This document shows positions 35,728-43,672 of a stretch of DNA of 64,000 bases, one piece after another (the stretch's first letter is position 1; each line of letters opens with the position of its first letter). The position numbers were made by a program, and so were the translations under genes. Source of the DNA: Ferrovibrio sp046297595 (GTDB taxonomy: Bacteria > Pseudomonadota > Alphaproteobacteria > Ferrovibrionales > Ferrovibrionaceae). The notes beneath the pieces were generated by a model. It saw nothing but the letters and a program-made list of their open reading frames with translations, did no database searches and was not told the origin of the DNA. Where the stretch lies: positions 1-64,000 of the forward strand of contig NZ_JBKBHT010000005.1 of assembly GCF_046297595.1 (NCBI RefSeq), written 5' to 3'.

Positions 35728-35741
35728 TGCGTTATAGTTCG
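35728..35741. promoter_or_regulatory. Degenerate BoxR-like half-site before the flavodoxin operon
   Basis: TGCG-TTATAG-TTCG keeps the TTATAG core of the boxR operator 40 bases away, with both TGCA ends decayed. TATAGT (35733-35738) may be the plus-strand -10 for the flavodoxin-benzoate-CoA ligase operon. A perfect TGCTGG-AGCG-CCAGCA repeat (35707-35722) lies between the two sites. Confidence 0.45.
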
Positions 35742-35791
35742 AGCCACACTAACTACAGTCAGCCCCGGCGAACAGGTTCAGGAGAGCGTAG

Positions 35792-36259
35792 ATGCAGGTT
35801 TCCATTCTGGTCGGCACCATGACGGGCACCGCGGAGCTGGTGGCCGGCGATGTGAAGAAGGCGCTGGAAGGCAAGGGCCACAGCGTCGACGTGCTGCTGA
35901 TGGACAACCTAAAGGCCGAGGTGTTTCAGCGTCCGGGCGTCTTCCTGATCTGCACCTCGACTTACGGCCAGGGCGACGTGCCAGACAATGCCCGCGACTT
36001 CTTCGCCGATCTGCAGGCGGCCAAGCCCGACCTGACCGGCAAGCTGGTCGGCGTCATCGGCCTGGGCGACACCACCTACCAGGATACCTTCAATCATGGC
36101 GGCCAGCAGTTCGAAACCCTTCTGAAGGGCCTGAATGCCACTCTGGTCGGCGAGCGCATGCAGCATAACGCTTCGGGCGGGACCCTGCCGGAAGAGGATG
36201 CCGTGACCTGGGCGCTGGACTGGGTGGAACAGGCCGCACCGCTTGCTAAGGCTGCATGA
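35792..36259 (+). CDS. Flavodoxin (MioC-like)
   Basis: A 155-residue FMN-binding electron carrier. The phosphate loop GTMTGTAELVA (residues 8-18), the TSTYGQGDVPDNA loop that covers the flavin, and the GLGDTTYQDTFNHGG segment are all present. The sequence is closest in pattern to MioC/CysJ-type short flavodoxins. It is the first gene of the plus-strand benzoate operon, divergent from boxR, with GGAGAG before its ATG. Because boxA is missing here, it may hand electrons to BoxB; this is inference. Benzoate-CoA ligase follows after 52 bases. Confidence 0.92.
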   Translation: MQVSILVGTMTGTAELVAGDVKKALEGKGHSVDVLLMDNLKAEVFQRPGVFLICTSTYGQGDVPDNARDFFADLQAAKPDLTGKLVGVIGLGDTTYQDTFNHGGQQFETLLKGLNATLVGERMQHNASGGTLPEEDAVTWALDWVEQAAPLAKAA

Positions 36260-36311
36260 CCGCTCGCTGACATAAGCGGGCGGCATAACAAAAAATCCCC
36301 GGGAGGAAACG

Positions 36312-37868
36312 ATGCCGCGCTTCATCGAGCTGCCGCGGCGGTATAACGCCGCGAGCCATTTCGTCGACCGTCACATCGCCGAAGGCCGCGGGGCGAAGAC
36401 CGCCTTCATCGACGACAAGGGCAGCTACAGCTACGCCGATCTGGCCGCACGGGTGAACCGTGCCGGCAATCTGCTGAAGGCCCAGGGCGTGCAGCCGGAA
36501 CAGCGCGTGATGCTGGCGATGCTGGATGGCATCGATTTCCCAGCATTGTTTTTTGGCGCGATGAAGATCGGTGCCGTGCCGGTGCCGGTGAACACCCTGC
36601 TCACCACCCCCGATTACGATTTCCTGCTGCGCGACAGCCGCGCCGTGGTGCTGGCGGTTTCCGATGCGCTGCTGGAGAAATTCCGGCCCATCGTTTCCGG
36701 CCAGCCGCATCTGAAGCAGGTGCTGATCTCTGGCCAGGTGCCGCCGACGGTGACGCCGCTGCACAAACTGCTGGAGGCACAGTCCGACCAGCTTGAGGCG
36801 GCGGAAACCACGCCGGACGATATCGGCTTCTGGCTTTACTCCTCGGGCTCCACCGGAGCGCCCAAGGGTGCGATGCATCTGCATGGCGATCTGGTGCATA
36901 CCGCGGTGCTCTATGGCGAGGAAGTGCTCGGCATCAAGGAAGACGATGTCGTTTTCTCGGCGGCCAAGCTCTTCTTCGCCTATGGCATGGGCAATGCCAT
37001 GACCTTTCCGCTGCATGTCGGCGCTACCGCCGTGCTGATGGCGGAACGGCCGACACCGCAAGCCGTGATGAAGTGCCTGAAGGACCATCAGGCCAGCATC
37101 TTCTACGGCGTGCCGACGCTCTATGCCGGCATCCTTGCTGCCGAAGGCATCACGAAGGAAAGCGGTTCGGCGAAACTGCGCTGCTGCGTCTCGGCCGGCG
37201 AAGCGCTGCCCGAGGATATCGGCAAACGCTGGGAAAAGCTGTTCGGCGTGCAGATTCTGGATGGCATCGGCTCGACCGAGATGCTGCATATCTTCCTGTC
37301 CAACCGGCCGGGCGACGTGCGTTATGGCACCACCGGCACGGCGGTGCCGGGCTACGACCTGCGCATCGTGGATGAACATGGCAAGGACGTGGAGCAGGGT
37401 GGCATCGGCGAGTTGCTGGTCAGTGGCCCGTCCAGCGCCATCGCCTACTGGAACAACCGCACCAAGAGCCTGAACACCTTCCAGGGCCCGTGGACGCGCA
37501 CCGGTGACAAATATATCCGCACCAACGACGGCTATTACATCTATGCCGGCCGCTCCGACGACATGCTGAAGGTCAGCGGAATCTGGGTCTCGCCGTTTGA
37601 GGTCGAATCCGCGCTGCTGGCGCATCCCAAGGTGCTGGAAGCTGCCGTGGTGGCCCATGCCGATACCGACGACCTGATCAAGCCCAAGGCCTATGTCGTG
37701 CTCAAGCCCGGCATTGGCGCCGAGGATGCCTTGGTCGATGAACTGAAGGCTTTCGTGAAGGATCGCCTGGCGCCGTACAAATACCCGCGCTGGGTCGAGA
37801 TCGTCGACGAACTGCCCAAGACCGCCACCGGCAAGATCCAGCGCTTCAAGCTGCGCGATAAGGCGTGA
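36312..37868 (+). CDS. bclA: Benzoate-CoA ligase family protein
   Basis: Activates benzoate with ATP and CoA to benzoyl-CoA, the entry step of the box pathway. The 518-residue length is right. The AMP-binding motif YSSGSTGAPKGAMH is intact, and AKLFFAYGMGNAMTFPLHVG is the aromatic-acid-binding region seen in benzoate and 4-hydroxybenzoate-CoA ligases. The adenylation motif YYIYAGRSDDMLKVSG and the catalytic Lys in PKTATGKIQRFKLRD follow. CCGGGAGGAAACG precedes the ATG. The context (boxB, boxC, boxR) supports benzoate as substrate; related aromatic acids are possible. Confidence 0.94.
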   Translation: MPRFIELPRRYNAASHFVDRHIAEGRGAKTAFIDDKGSYSYADLAARVNRAGNLLKAQGVQPEQRVMLAMLDGIDFPALFFGAMKIGAVPVPVNTLLTTPDYDFLLRDSRAVVLAVSDALLEKFRPIVSGQPHLKQVLISGQVPPTVTPLHKLLEAQSDQLEAAETTPDDIGFWLYSSGSTGAPKGAMHLHGDLVHTAVLYGEEVLGIKEDDVVFSAAKLFFAYGMGNAMTFPLHVGATAVLMAERPTPQAVMKCLKDHQASIFYGVPTLYAGILAAEGITKESGSAKLRCCVSAGEALPEDIGKRWEKLFGVQILDGIGSTEMLHIFLSNRPGDVRYGTTGTAVPGYDLRIVDEHGKDVEQGGIGELLVSGPSSAIAYWNNRTKSLNTFQGPWTRTGDKYIRTNDGYYIYAGRSDDMLKVSGIWVSPFEVESALLAHPKVLEAAVVAHADTDDLIKPKAYVVLKPGIGAEDALVDELKAFVKDRLAPYKYPRWVEIVDELPKTATGKIQRFKLRDKA

Positions 37869-37878
37869 CGATCCGGGC

Positions 37879-38658
37879 ATGACGGCAGACAGCTACGTCG
37901 AACTGGGCCGGGGCCGCATCGAATACCGCTGGATCGGTCCACGCCAGTCCGGCCTGCCGGTGCTGGTTTTCCTGCATGAAGGACTTGGCTGCGTCGCGCT
38001 GTGGAAGGATTTCCCGGACCGCATGGCAGAGGCTACAGGCCTGCCGGCTTTGGTCTACAGCCGCATCGGTTATGGCGGATCGAGTCCCTGTGCGCTGCCG
38101 CGTCCGCTGACCTACATGCATGAGGAAGGCGAGGCTGTGTTGCCGGAACTGCTGGCGGCTTTCGGAATCCAGCGCCATATCCTGATCGGCCATTCCGATG
38201 GCGCCTCGATCTCGCTGATCTATGCCGGCGCGGCAGATCGCCCGGGCCTGCAGGGCGTGGCGGTGATGGCGCCACACAGTTTCTGCGAAGAGGTATCGGT
38301 CGCTTCGATCCGTGCCGCCGACCAGGCCTTCGCCACCGGCGATCTGCGCGCCCGTTTGGCGAAATATCATGGCGACAACGTTGATTGCGCCTTCCATGGC
38401 TGGTGCGATGGCTGGCTGAATCCCGATTTCATGCGCTGGAACATCGAAGGCTATGTCGACCGCATCACGGTACCGGTCCTGGTGATCCAGGGCGAGGACG
38501 ACGAATACGGCACCGCGGCGCAGGTCGACAGCATCGCCCGCCGCGTGGCGGGGGCGGAGACCCTGATGCTTCCGCGCTGTGGCCACTCGCCCCAGCGCGA
38601 CCAGCCCGAAGCGACGCTGGCCGCCATCGCCGGGTTCGTCCGCAGGCTGACGGCTTGA
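37879..38658 (+). CDS. Alpha/beta hydrolase, benzoate operon
   Basis: A 259-residue alpha/beta-fold hydrolase. The nucleophile elbow is GHSDGAS, the oxyanion region is FLHEGLGC, and the late acid and His are in QGEDDEYGT and RCGHSPQRDQPE. It starts 10 bases after the benzoate-CoA ligase stop and is almost certainly co-transcribed. Similar hydrolases occur in box gene clusters and may hydrolyse CoA thioesters, lactones or an aromatic ester; the substrate is not known. There is no signal peptide, so it is cytosolic. Confidence 0.88.
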   Translation: MTADSYVELGRGRIEYRWIGPRQSGLPVLVFLHEGLGCVALWKDFPDRMAEATGLPALVYSRIGYGGSSPCALPRPLTYMHEEGEAVLPELLAAFGIQRHILIGHSDGASISLIYAGAADRPGLQGVAVMAPHSFCEEVSVASIRAADQAFATGDLRARLAKYHGDNVDCAFHGWCDGWLNPDFMRWNIEGYVDRITVPVLVIQGEDDEYGTAAQVDSIARRVAGAETLMLPRCGHSPQRDQPEATLAAIAGFVRRLTA

Positions 38659-38700
38659 ATCGAACTTCAGGTCTGGCCCACATAAAAAGCGCCCACATAA

Positions 38701-38721
38701 AAGTGAAAGTCAGTCTCACTT
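38701..38721. promoter_or_regulatory. Inverted repeat before iron-binding protein gene (RirA/Fur-like candidate)
   Basis: AAGTGA-AAGTCAGTC-TCACTT has perfect 6-bp arms, and its core fits TGA-N9-TCA, the iron-responsive IRO box of RirA. It lies about 80 bases before fbpA. The regulator is inferred. Confidence 0.5.
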
Positions 38722-38802
38722 GCTGCTGGGGGAGGGCAATGCTAGTTTCTGCGCTTGAAAGTAAGTCGCAGAAACAATAACCCCGCTTACAGGAGCAGAG
38801 GC

Positions 38803-39864
38803 ATGCGTCTCGCCACCCTCAACCAGTCTTCGATCGCCCGCCGCGCCCTCATGCTGGGCCTGCTGGCCGGCGCCACCATTTTCGGCCTACCCGGTCTCGC
38901 CTCGGCGCAGGACAAGGTGATCAACCTCTATTCCTCGCGCCATTACGACACTGACGAGGCGCTGTATGCGAATTTCACCAAGGAAACCGGTATCAAGATC
39001 AACCGACTGGAAGCCAGCGAGGACCAGTTGCTGCAGCGCATGCGCGCCGAAGGCGACAAGAGTCCGGCCGATGTGCTGATCACTGTCGATGCCGGCCGCC
39101 TGTGGCGCGCCCAGGAAGCCGGCCTGCTGCAGCCGGTGAAATCGGCGGCTCTGGAAAAGGCCATCCCGGCTCATCTGCGCGAGTCCGATGGTCACTGGTT
39201 CGGCTTCTCCAAGCGCGCCCGCATCTTCGTGGTGAACAAGACCAAAGTGAAGGCCGGCGAAATCAGCCGTTATGAGGATCTGGCCGATGCGAAGTGGAAG
39301 GGCCGGGTGCTGATCCGCTCGTCGACCAATGTCTACAACCAGTCGCTGGTCGGTTCGATGATCGCCACGCTTGGACCTGAGGCGACCGAAACCTGGGCCA
39401 AGGCCGTTGTGGCCAACATGGCGCGTGCACCGAAGGGCGGCGATACCGACCAGATCAAGGCGGTGGCGGCCGGCGAGGGCGATGTGGCGGTCTCGAACAC
39501 CTACTATTTCGCGCGACTGATGGGCTCTAAGAAGCCTGAGGACCAGGCGGTGATCGCCAACCTCGCGGTGATCTTCCCCAACCAGAATGACCGCGGCACC
39601 CATGTGAATATCAGCGGTGCCGGTGTGGCCAAGCATGCCCCCAACAAGGCCAATGCCATCAAGTTCCTCGAGTATCTGGCGTCCAAGCAGGCCCAGGAAT
39701 ATTTCGCCAAGGGCAATTATGAGTTCCCCGTGGTCGGCGGTGTGCCGCTGCATCCGGTGATCGCGGCCTGGTCCGAATTCAAGGAAGACACGCTGAACGC
39801 AGCCGTGTTCGGCAAGAACAACGAGGCGGCGCTGAAGCTGATGGACCGCGCCGGCTGGAAATAA
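38803..39864 (+). CDS. fbpA: Ferric-iron ABC transporter substrate-binding protein
   Basis: A 353-residue periplasmic iron-binding protein (FbpA/FutA/AfuA group). The signal peptide ends at ASAQD (about residue 35). The start of the mature protein VINLYSSRHYDTDEALY has the tyrosines used for Fe3+, and a YY pair appears in SNTYYFARLM. GFSKRARIFVVNK and GTHVNISGAGVAKHAPN are family blocks. The ATG at 38803 has AGGAGCAGAGG before it; the upstream ATG at 38755 lacks a site. It is followed by a terminator, so it is monocistronic; the permease is encoded separately at 41550-43235. Confidence 0.94.
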   Translation: MRLATLNQSSIARRALMLGLLAGATIFGLPGLASAQDKVINLYSSRHYDTDEALYANFTKETGIKINRLEASEDQLLQRMRAEGDKSPADVLITVDAGRLWRAQEAGLLQPVKSAALEKAIPAHLRESDGHWFGFSKRARIFVVNKTKVKAGEISRYEDLADAKWKGRVLIRSSTNVYNQSLVGSMIATLGPEATETWAKAVVANMARAPKGGDTDQIKAVAAGEGDVAVSNTYYFARLMGSKKPEDQAVIANLAVIFPNQNDRGTHVNISGAGVAKHAPNKANAIKFLEYLASKQAQEYFAKGNYEFPVVGGVPLHPVIAAWSEFKEDTLNAAVFGKNNEAALKLMDRAGWK

Positions 39865-39884
39865 GCCGCAAGGCCTGAAAAGAC

Positions 39885-39913
39885 AAAAGGGCGGGGGAAA
39901 CCCCGCCCTTTTT
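39885..39913 (+). terminator. Intrinsic terminator of fbpA
   Basis: Stem GGGCGGGG / CCCCGCCC with the loop GAAA, followed by TTTTT and preceded by AAAA, so it could also work on the minus strand for the TPR-methyltransferase gene that ends at 39942. Confidence 0.92.
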
Positions 39914-39941
39914 CGTTTTCATCGGCTGAGTAGGCGCGGCG

Positions 39942-41504
39942 TCAGTCGCGGCGCGCGATCACCATGAAGCAGGGAACGGGCTGGCCCATTTCTTCGCGGC
40001 CATGGGTCTGCTCCAGGCTCAGAATTGAAAAACCGGCCGTCTGCAATGCGCGCCGCACATAAGCTTCGTCATGCTGATAGCGGCCGGTGGGGCCGAGCTT
40101 GAAGCCTTCGGCCGGCGAGGGGCCCTGCATGGCTTCCACGGTGAATCCCAGCAGGCCGCCCGGCCTCGTCTTGGCCGTGATGGCCTTCAGGGTCGGATCG
40201 AGTTGGCCGAAATAGCAGAACACATCGGCGGCCACCGTCATGTCGTAGCGGTCGGCGGTATTGGCGAGGAAGCGGCCCAACTCCGCTTCGTGCAGGGAAT
40301 CATACAGGCCGCGCGCCTTCGCCTTGGCCAGCATGCCGCCGCTGAGATCGACGCCGACCAGGGTTCTGGCCAGCGGCTTGAGCAGGGGCGCGCAGAGGCC
40401 GGTGCCGCAGCCGACATCCAGGATAGCCAGATCGCGGCGGCCATCGAGATGTTTTTCCATCGCGCCGCAGAGCAGTTCCGGCACGCGGTAGCCCAGGCCG
40501 GCCAACGTGGTTTCGAAGTCGCTGGCGAAGCGGTCGAAGGTTTCGCGTACATAGGTGTCATCGGCGCGGGCCGGCGCATTCTCGCCCAAGATCGCCGCCA
40601 CCATATGCTGCGCGATCGGGTCGTCGCCGCAGGTTTCGCGCCATTGTCGGGCATAACGGTGTGCCTGTTCGGTTTTGCCGGTGCGGATCAGGCCATAGAG
40701 CATTTCACCCATATGGTATTGCAGCATGGTATCGCCGGGTGCGGCGGCGATGGCGCGGAAGGTGACTTCTGTGCCCTGCTCATATTCGCCGACCTTGTAG
40801 AGCGACAGCGACATGTTGCGCAGCGCATGGGGATGGTTCGGGACCAGCGTTACTGTTTTCAGGCAATTCTCGATGGCGCCGCGGAAGTCTTCCTTGGTGG
40901 CGAGAAGGCCGGCCAGATTGGCGAAAGCATCCGCATAGCCGGGTTCCAGGGCCACGGCGTTGCGGTATGCAGCTTCCGCATCATCAGTCTGCCCGGCATC
41001 GCGATAGGCATTGCCGAGGCTGAAATAGGCCTGGGCATAGGAGGGATAGAAACTGATTGCAGTCTTGTAGCTGGCGATGGCGGCCGGCAGATCGCCGCTT
41101 TTGCTCAGGGCGACGCCAAGGTTGAAATGCAGCAGAGGCTGTTGCGGTTCTATTTTCAGGCCGTTGCGATAGGTCTCCATCGCTTGCCCAAGGCGATTCA
41201 TGCGCAGATAGGTATTGCCCAGATTGACATAGCCGTCGATAACGTTGGGCGCGAGCTGGATGGCGCGCTTGAACGCCTGGGCGGCCGGCTTGAGTTCGCT
41301 CAGCATGGTGTGCAGCTGCCCGAGGCTGAACCAGGCATCGGCGCGGCGCGGGCTTTTCTTCACCAGGTCTTCCAGCAGGGCGCGCGCCGCCTCGTGCTGT
41401 CCCTGCTGAACCAGGGCGCTGGCCGTGCCTAGCGGATCGCCGCCTATACCGGCCTGTTGCAGAAGCGCGTCGCTAACCGGATTCGCCATACCGCTCAATC
41501 CCAC
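39942..41504 (-). CDS. TPR-repeat protein with C-terminal SAM-dependent methyltransferase domain
   Basis: A 520-residue two-part protein. Residues about 25-290 are a run of tetratricopeptide repeats (AWFSLGQLHTMLSELKPAAQAF, then YVNLGNTYLRMNRLGQAMETY as separate units). The last 200 are a class I methyltransferase with the SAM loop ILDVGCGTGLCAPLL, an acidic VGVDLSGGML end and DMTVAADVFCYFG. The start is ATG 41504 or 41489. The target is unknown; TPR-methyltransferases can modify proteins or small molecules. It is downstream of the iron permease on the same strand with a 45-base gap, so both may be iron-regulated, an odd pairing. Confidence 0.88.
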   Translation of the reverse strand: MGLSGMANPVSDALLQQAGIGGDPLGTASALVQQGQHEAARALLEDLVKKSPRRADAWFSLGQLHTMLSELKPAAQAFKRAIQLAPNVIDGYVNLGNTYLRMNRLGQAMETYRNGLKIEPQQPLLHFNLGVALSKSGDLPAAIASYKTAISFYPSYAQAYFSLGNAYRDAGQTDDAEAAYRNAVALEPGYADAFANLAGLLATKEDFRGAIENCLKTVTLVPNHPHALRNMSLSLYKVGEYEQGTEVTFRAIAAAPGDTMLQYHMGEMLYGLIRTGKTEQAHRYARQWRETCGDDPIAQHMVAAILGENAPARADDTYVRETFDRFASDFETTLAGLGYRVPELLCGAMEKHLDGRRDLAILDVGCGTGLCAPLLKPLARTLVGVDLSGGMLAKAKARGLYDSLHEAELGRFLANTADRYDMTVAADVFCYFGQLDPTLKAITAKTRPGGLLGFTVEAMQGPSPAEGFKLGPTGRYQHDEAYVRRALQTAGFSILSLEQTHGREEMGQPVPCFMVIARRD

Positions 41505-41549
41505 CTGATATTGCGGCCTTGTCGGTTCGGGAACCGGCAGGCCGTTTGG

Positions 41550-43235
41550 TCAATCTTCGCCGGGGCGCGAACGGGCCACGGCAGCATGGAGCCAGATTAC
41601 GGGAATGAGGCTGACTGCGACAATGATCAGGGCCCCGGTGGAGGCCTCGCCCAGCCGCTCGTCGCTGGCCAATTGGTAGACCCGCACCGCCAGGGTGTCG
41701 AAATCGAAGGGCCGCACGATCAAGGTGGCGGGCAGTTCCTTCAGCACATCGACGAAGATCAGCATGGCCGCGGTCAAAAGGCTGCCGCGCAACATCGGTG
41801 CATGAACCCGCCGCACCACGCCCAACGGCGTTTCGCCCAGCACGCGGGCGGCCTGGTCCAGGCTGGGGCGGATGCGATGCAGTCCACCATCCACGGTGTT
41901 GAAGGCCACGGCCAGGAAACGCACCAGATAGGCATAGAACAGGGCGACCAGGCTGCCGCTCAGCAGCAGGCCGGGCCCGGCGCCGAAGGCGGCCTCGACC
42001 CAGCGGTTGATGGCGTGATCGAAAGTGGCCAGCGGCAGGATCACGCCAATGGCGATCACCGAGCCGGGCACGGCATAGCCCATGGTGGAAAGCTGGATCA
42101 GCCACCCCGTCATGCGTCGTGGCACCAGCCGGTTGGTATAGGCCAGCCCCAGGGCGACGGCGATCAGAAGCACGGCGGCAAGTCCTGCCAGGATGAAGCT
42201 GTTTGAGGTGAAATCGGCCAGGCGGGTGTAACCGATCTGGTCGCCCTCGCGGATCGCCAGATGCAGCAGCCACCCGCCCGGAATGCCGAAACCGAGCAGG
42301 ATCGGCAGTAGGCAGGCCGTGATGGCAAGCACCGCTCGGCCGGGCGGCAGCGGCCGCAGTGGCAGCGGCCGGGTCCGCGCCGATGTATGGTGGAAGCGCT
42401 TGGCCTGCCGGCTGGTGCGTTCCAGCATCACGGCGGCCAGCACGAAGATCAGCAGCACACCGGACAACTGCGCTGCCGTGGTAACGTCCCCCATGCCAAA
42501 CCATGTGCGGTAGATCGCGGTGGTGAAGGTGGGCACGCCGAGCCAGCTCACGGCGCCGAAATCGGCCAGCGTTTCCATCAGCACCAGCGCAGCGCCGCCG
42601 GCGATCATCGGCCGCGCCAGCGGCAGGGCGATGCGCCAGAAGCGGGCCCAGGGGCCCAGGCCCAGGGTGCGGCCGACTTCCAGAACACAGACCGACTGGT
42701 CGAGGAAAGCTGCCCGGGCCAGCATGAAGACATAGGGATAGAAGCTCACGATGAAGAGCGCAACGGCGCCCTGCAGCGACAGGAAATCGGGGAACCAGTA
42801 ATCGCCGCGCTGCCAGTCGAACAGCGTGCGCAGGCCACTCTGCACCGGACCGGCGAATTGCAGCAGATCGCTGTAGACGAAAGCGCTGACATAGGCCGGC
42901 ATGGCCAGCGGCAGGAACAGGGCCCAGGACAGCCAACGCCGGCCGGGAAACTCGGTCATGGTGACCAGCCAGGCACAGCCCGTGCCGATCACCACCGCGC
43001 CGATGCCGACCCCCAGCATCAGCACCACGGTGTTGGCCAGCATCTCGGGCATCACCGTGGTGAAGAGATGCTGCCACACATCGCCGGCTGGCTGGGCCAG
43101 ATTGATCAGGATGGCGAGGATGGGGGCCGCAATCACCAGAGCCAGCAGGGTGGCGAAAGCAATCCACAGCCGGCCATGGCGCAATCCGGGTGGGGATGCG
43201 GCGATCATGGGCGAGGAAGCGGCGGTATCGGTCAC
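41550..43235 (-). CDS. fbpB: Ferric-iron ABC transporter permease (FbpB/ThiP type, two-domain)
   Basis: A 561-residue inner-membrane protein with about 12 membrane segments and two binding-protein-dependent permease domains, as in FbpB and ThiP. The EAA-type loops are GRTLGLGPWARFWRIALPLARP in the first half and ARVLGETPLGVVRRVHAPMLRG in the second. Its partner receptor is probably fbpA. No ATP-binding subunit gene is in the window. The GTG start at 43235 is the best choice; ATG 43208 is possible. A Fur-like inverted repeat lies 44-66 bases upstream, which fits iron control. The TPR-methyltransferase gene follows. Confidence 0.93.
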   Translation of the reverse strand: MTDTAASSPMIAASPPGLRHGRLWIAFATLLALVIAAPILAILINLAQPAGDVWQHLFTTVMPEMLANTVVLMLGVGIGAVVIGTGCAWLVTMTEFPGRRWLSWALFLPLAMPAYVSAFVYSDLLQFAGPVQSGLRTLFDWQRGDYWFPDFLSLQGAVALFIVSFYPYVFMLARAAFLDQSVCVLEVGRTLGLGPWARFWRIALPLARPMIAGGAALVLMETLADFGAVSWLGVPTFTTAIYRTWFGMGDVTTAAQLSGVLLIFVLAAVMLERTSRQAKRFHHTSARTRPLPLRPLPPGRAVLAITACLLPILLGFGIPGGWLLHLAIREGDQIGYTRLADFTSNSFILAGLAAVLLIAVALGLAYTNRLVPRRMTGWLIQLSTMGYAVPGSVIAIGVILPLATFDHAINRWVEAAFGAGPGLLLSGSLVALFYAYLVRFLAVAFNTVDGGLHRIRPSLDQAARVLGETPLGVVRRVHAPMLRGSLLTAAMLIFVDVLKELPATLIVRPFDFDTLAVRVYQLASDERLGEASTGALIIVAVSLIPVIWLHAAVARSRPGED

Positions 43236-43278
43236 GCGGGCAGGTCGAATGATGATAAAAAGAATGCCCTGCTTACGT

Positions 43279-43301
43279 CATTTGCAAGGCATTCGCAAAT
43301 G
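43279..43301. promoter_or_regulatory. Fur/Mur-like inverted repeat before fbpB
   Basis: CATTTGC-AAGGCATTC-GCAAATG has perfect 7-bp arms and a 9-base spacer, 44-66 bases before the fbpB start. The ATTTGCAA..TTCGCAAAT pattern resembles proteobacterial Fur/Mur boxes. The assignment is from pattern and gene context. Confidence 0.65.
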
Positions 43302-43403
43302 TCCGACGGCCGCAGGCATCTTGCCGGGCGATCCGGAATGCATTGTGGAATTGCTCCTGGCGGGCAGCTTTCCTATTCTGGTGCAGCAGCGCAGGAGGAT
43401 GGC

Positions 43404-43670
43404 ATGGCAGACGGGGTGCGGGTTCTCCGCAATGGGCAGGTCAAACCGACCGATGCCCAGTTGCGGTATCTGCGTCGCGGCCTGCGGCAGGCTGGCGGCA
43501 AACTGCCCCTGTTCGACGAGCATGGCCAGCAGATCAGCACGCTCACTATCGTGTCCTGCGTCAAGGCCGGCTGGGCCGAGCCCTGGTTCGAAAACCCGAT
43601 CAAGCCGGACTGGCTGGTCTGCAAGCTGACGCCGCAGGGCAGGGCGTTGTTCGGCATTCCCGGTCGTTGA
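43404..43670 (+). CDS. Small conserved-looking protein of unknown function
   Basis: An 88-residue soluble protein. The ATG at 43404 has a strong GGAGGATGGC leader, which is what separates the gene from the long open frame running through the antisense of fbpB. It begins MADGVRVLRNGQ, has a basic middle (LRYLRRGLRQAGGK), then LPLFDEHGQQIS and a C-terminal SCVKAGWAEPWF, PIKPDWLVCKLTPQGRALFG. The end looks like a small winged-helix wing (LTPQGRALF). I recognise no family. The Sel1-repeat gene starts 2 bases after its stop, so they are one operon. Confidence 0.75.
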   Translation: MADGVRVLRNGQVKPTDAQLRYLRRGLRQAGGKLPLFDEHGQQISTLTIVSCVKAGWAEPWFENPIKPDWLVCKLTPQGRALFGIPGR

Positions 43671-43672
43671 TC

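Noticed and set aside
36246..37880. 544-codon open frame antisense to the benzoate-CoA ligase
   Set aside because: Shadow of a clear adenylating enzyme; no start signal.
41473..43167. 564-codon frame on the same strand as fbpB, in another frame
   Set aside because: Gives an Arg/Pro/His-rich product without any family pattern; fbpB is a clear match in its own frame.
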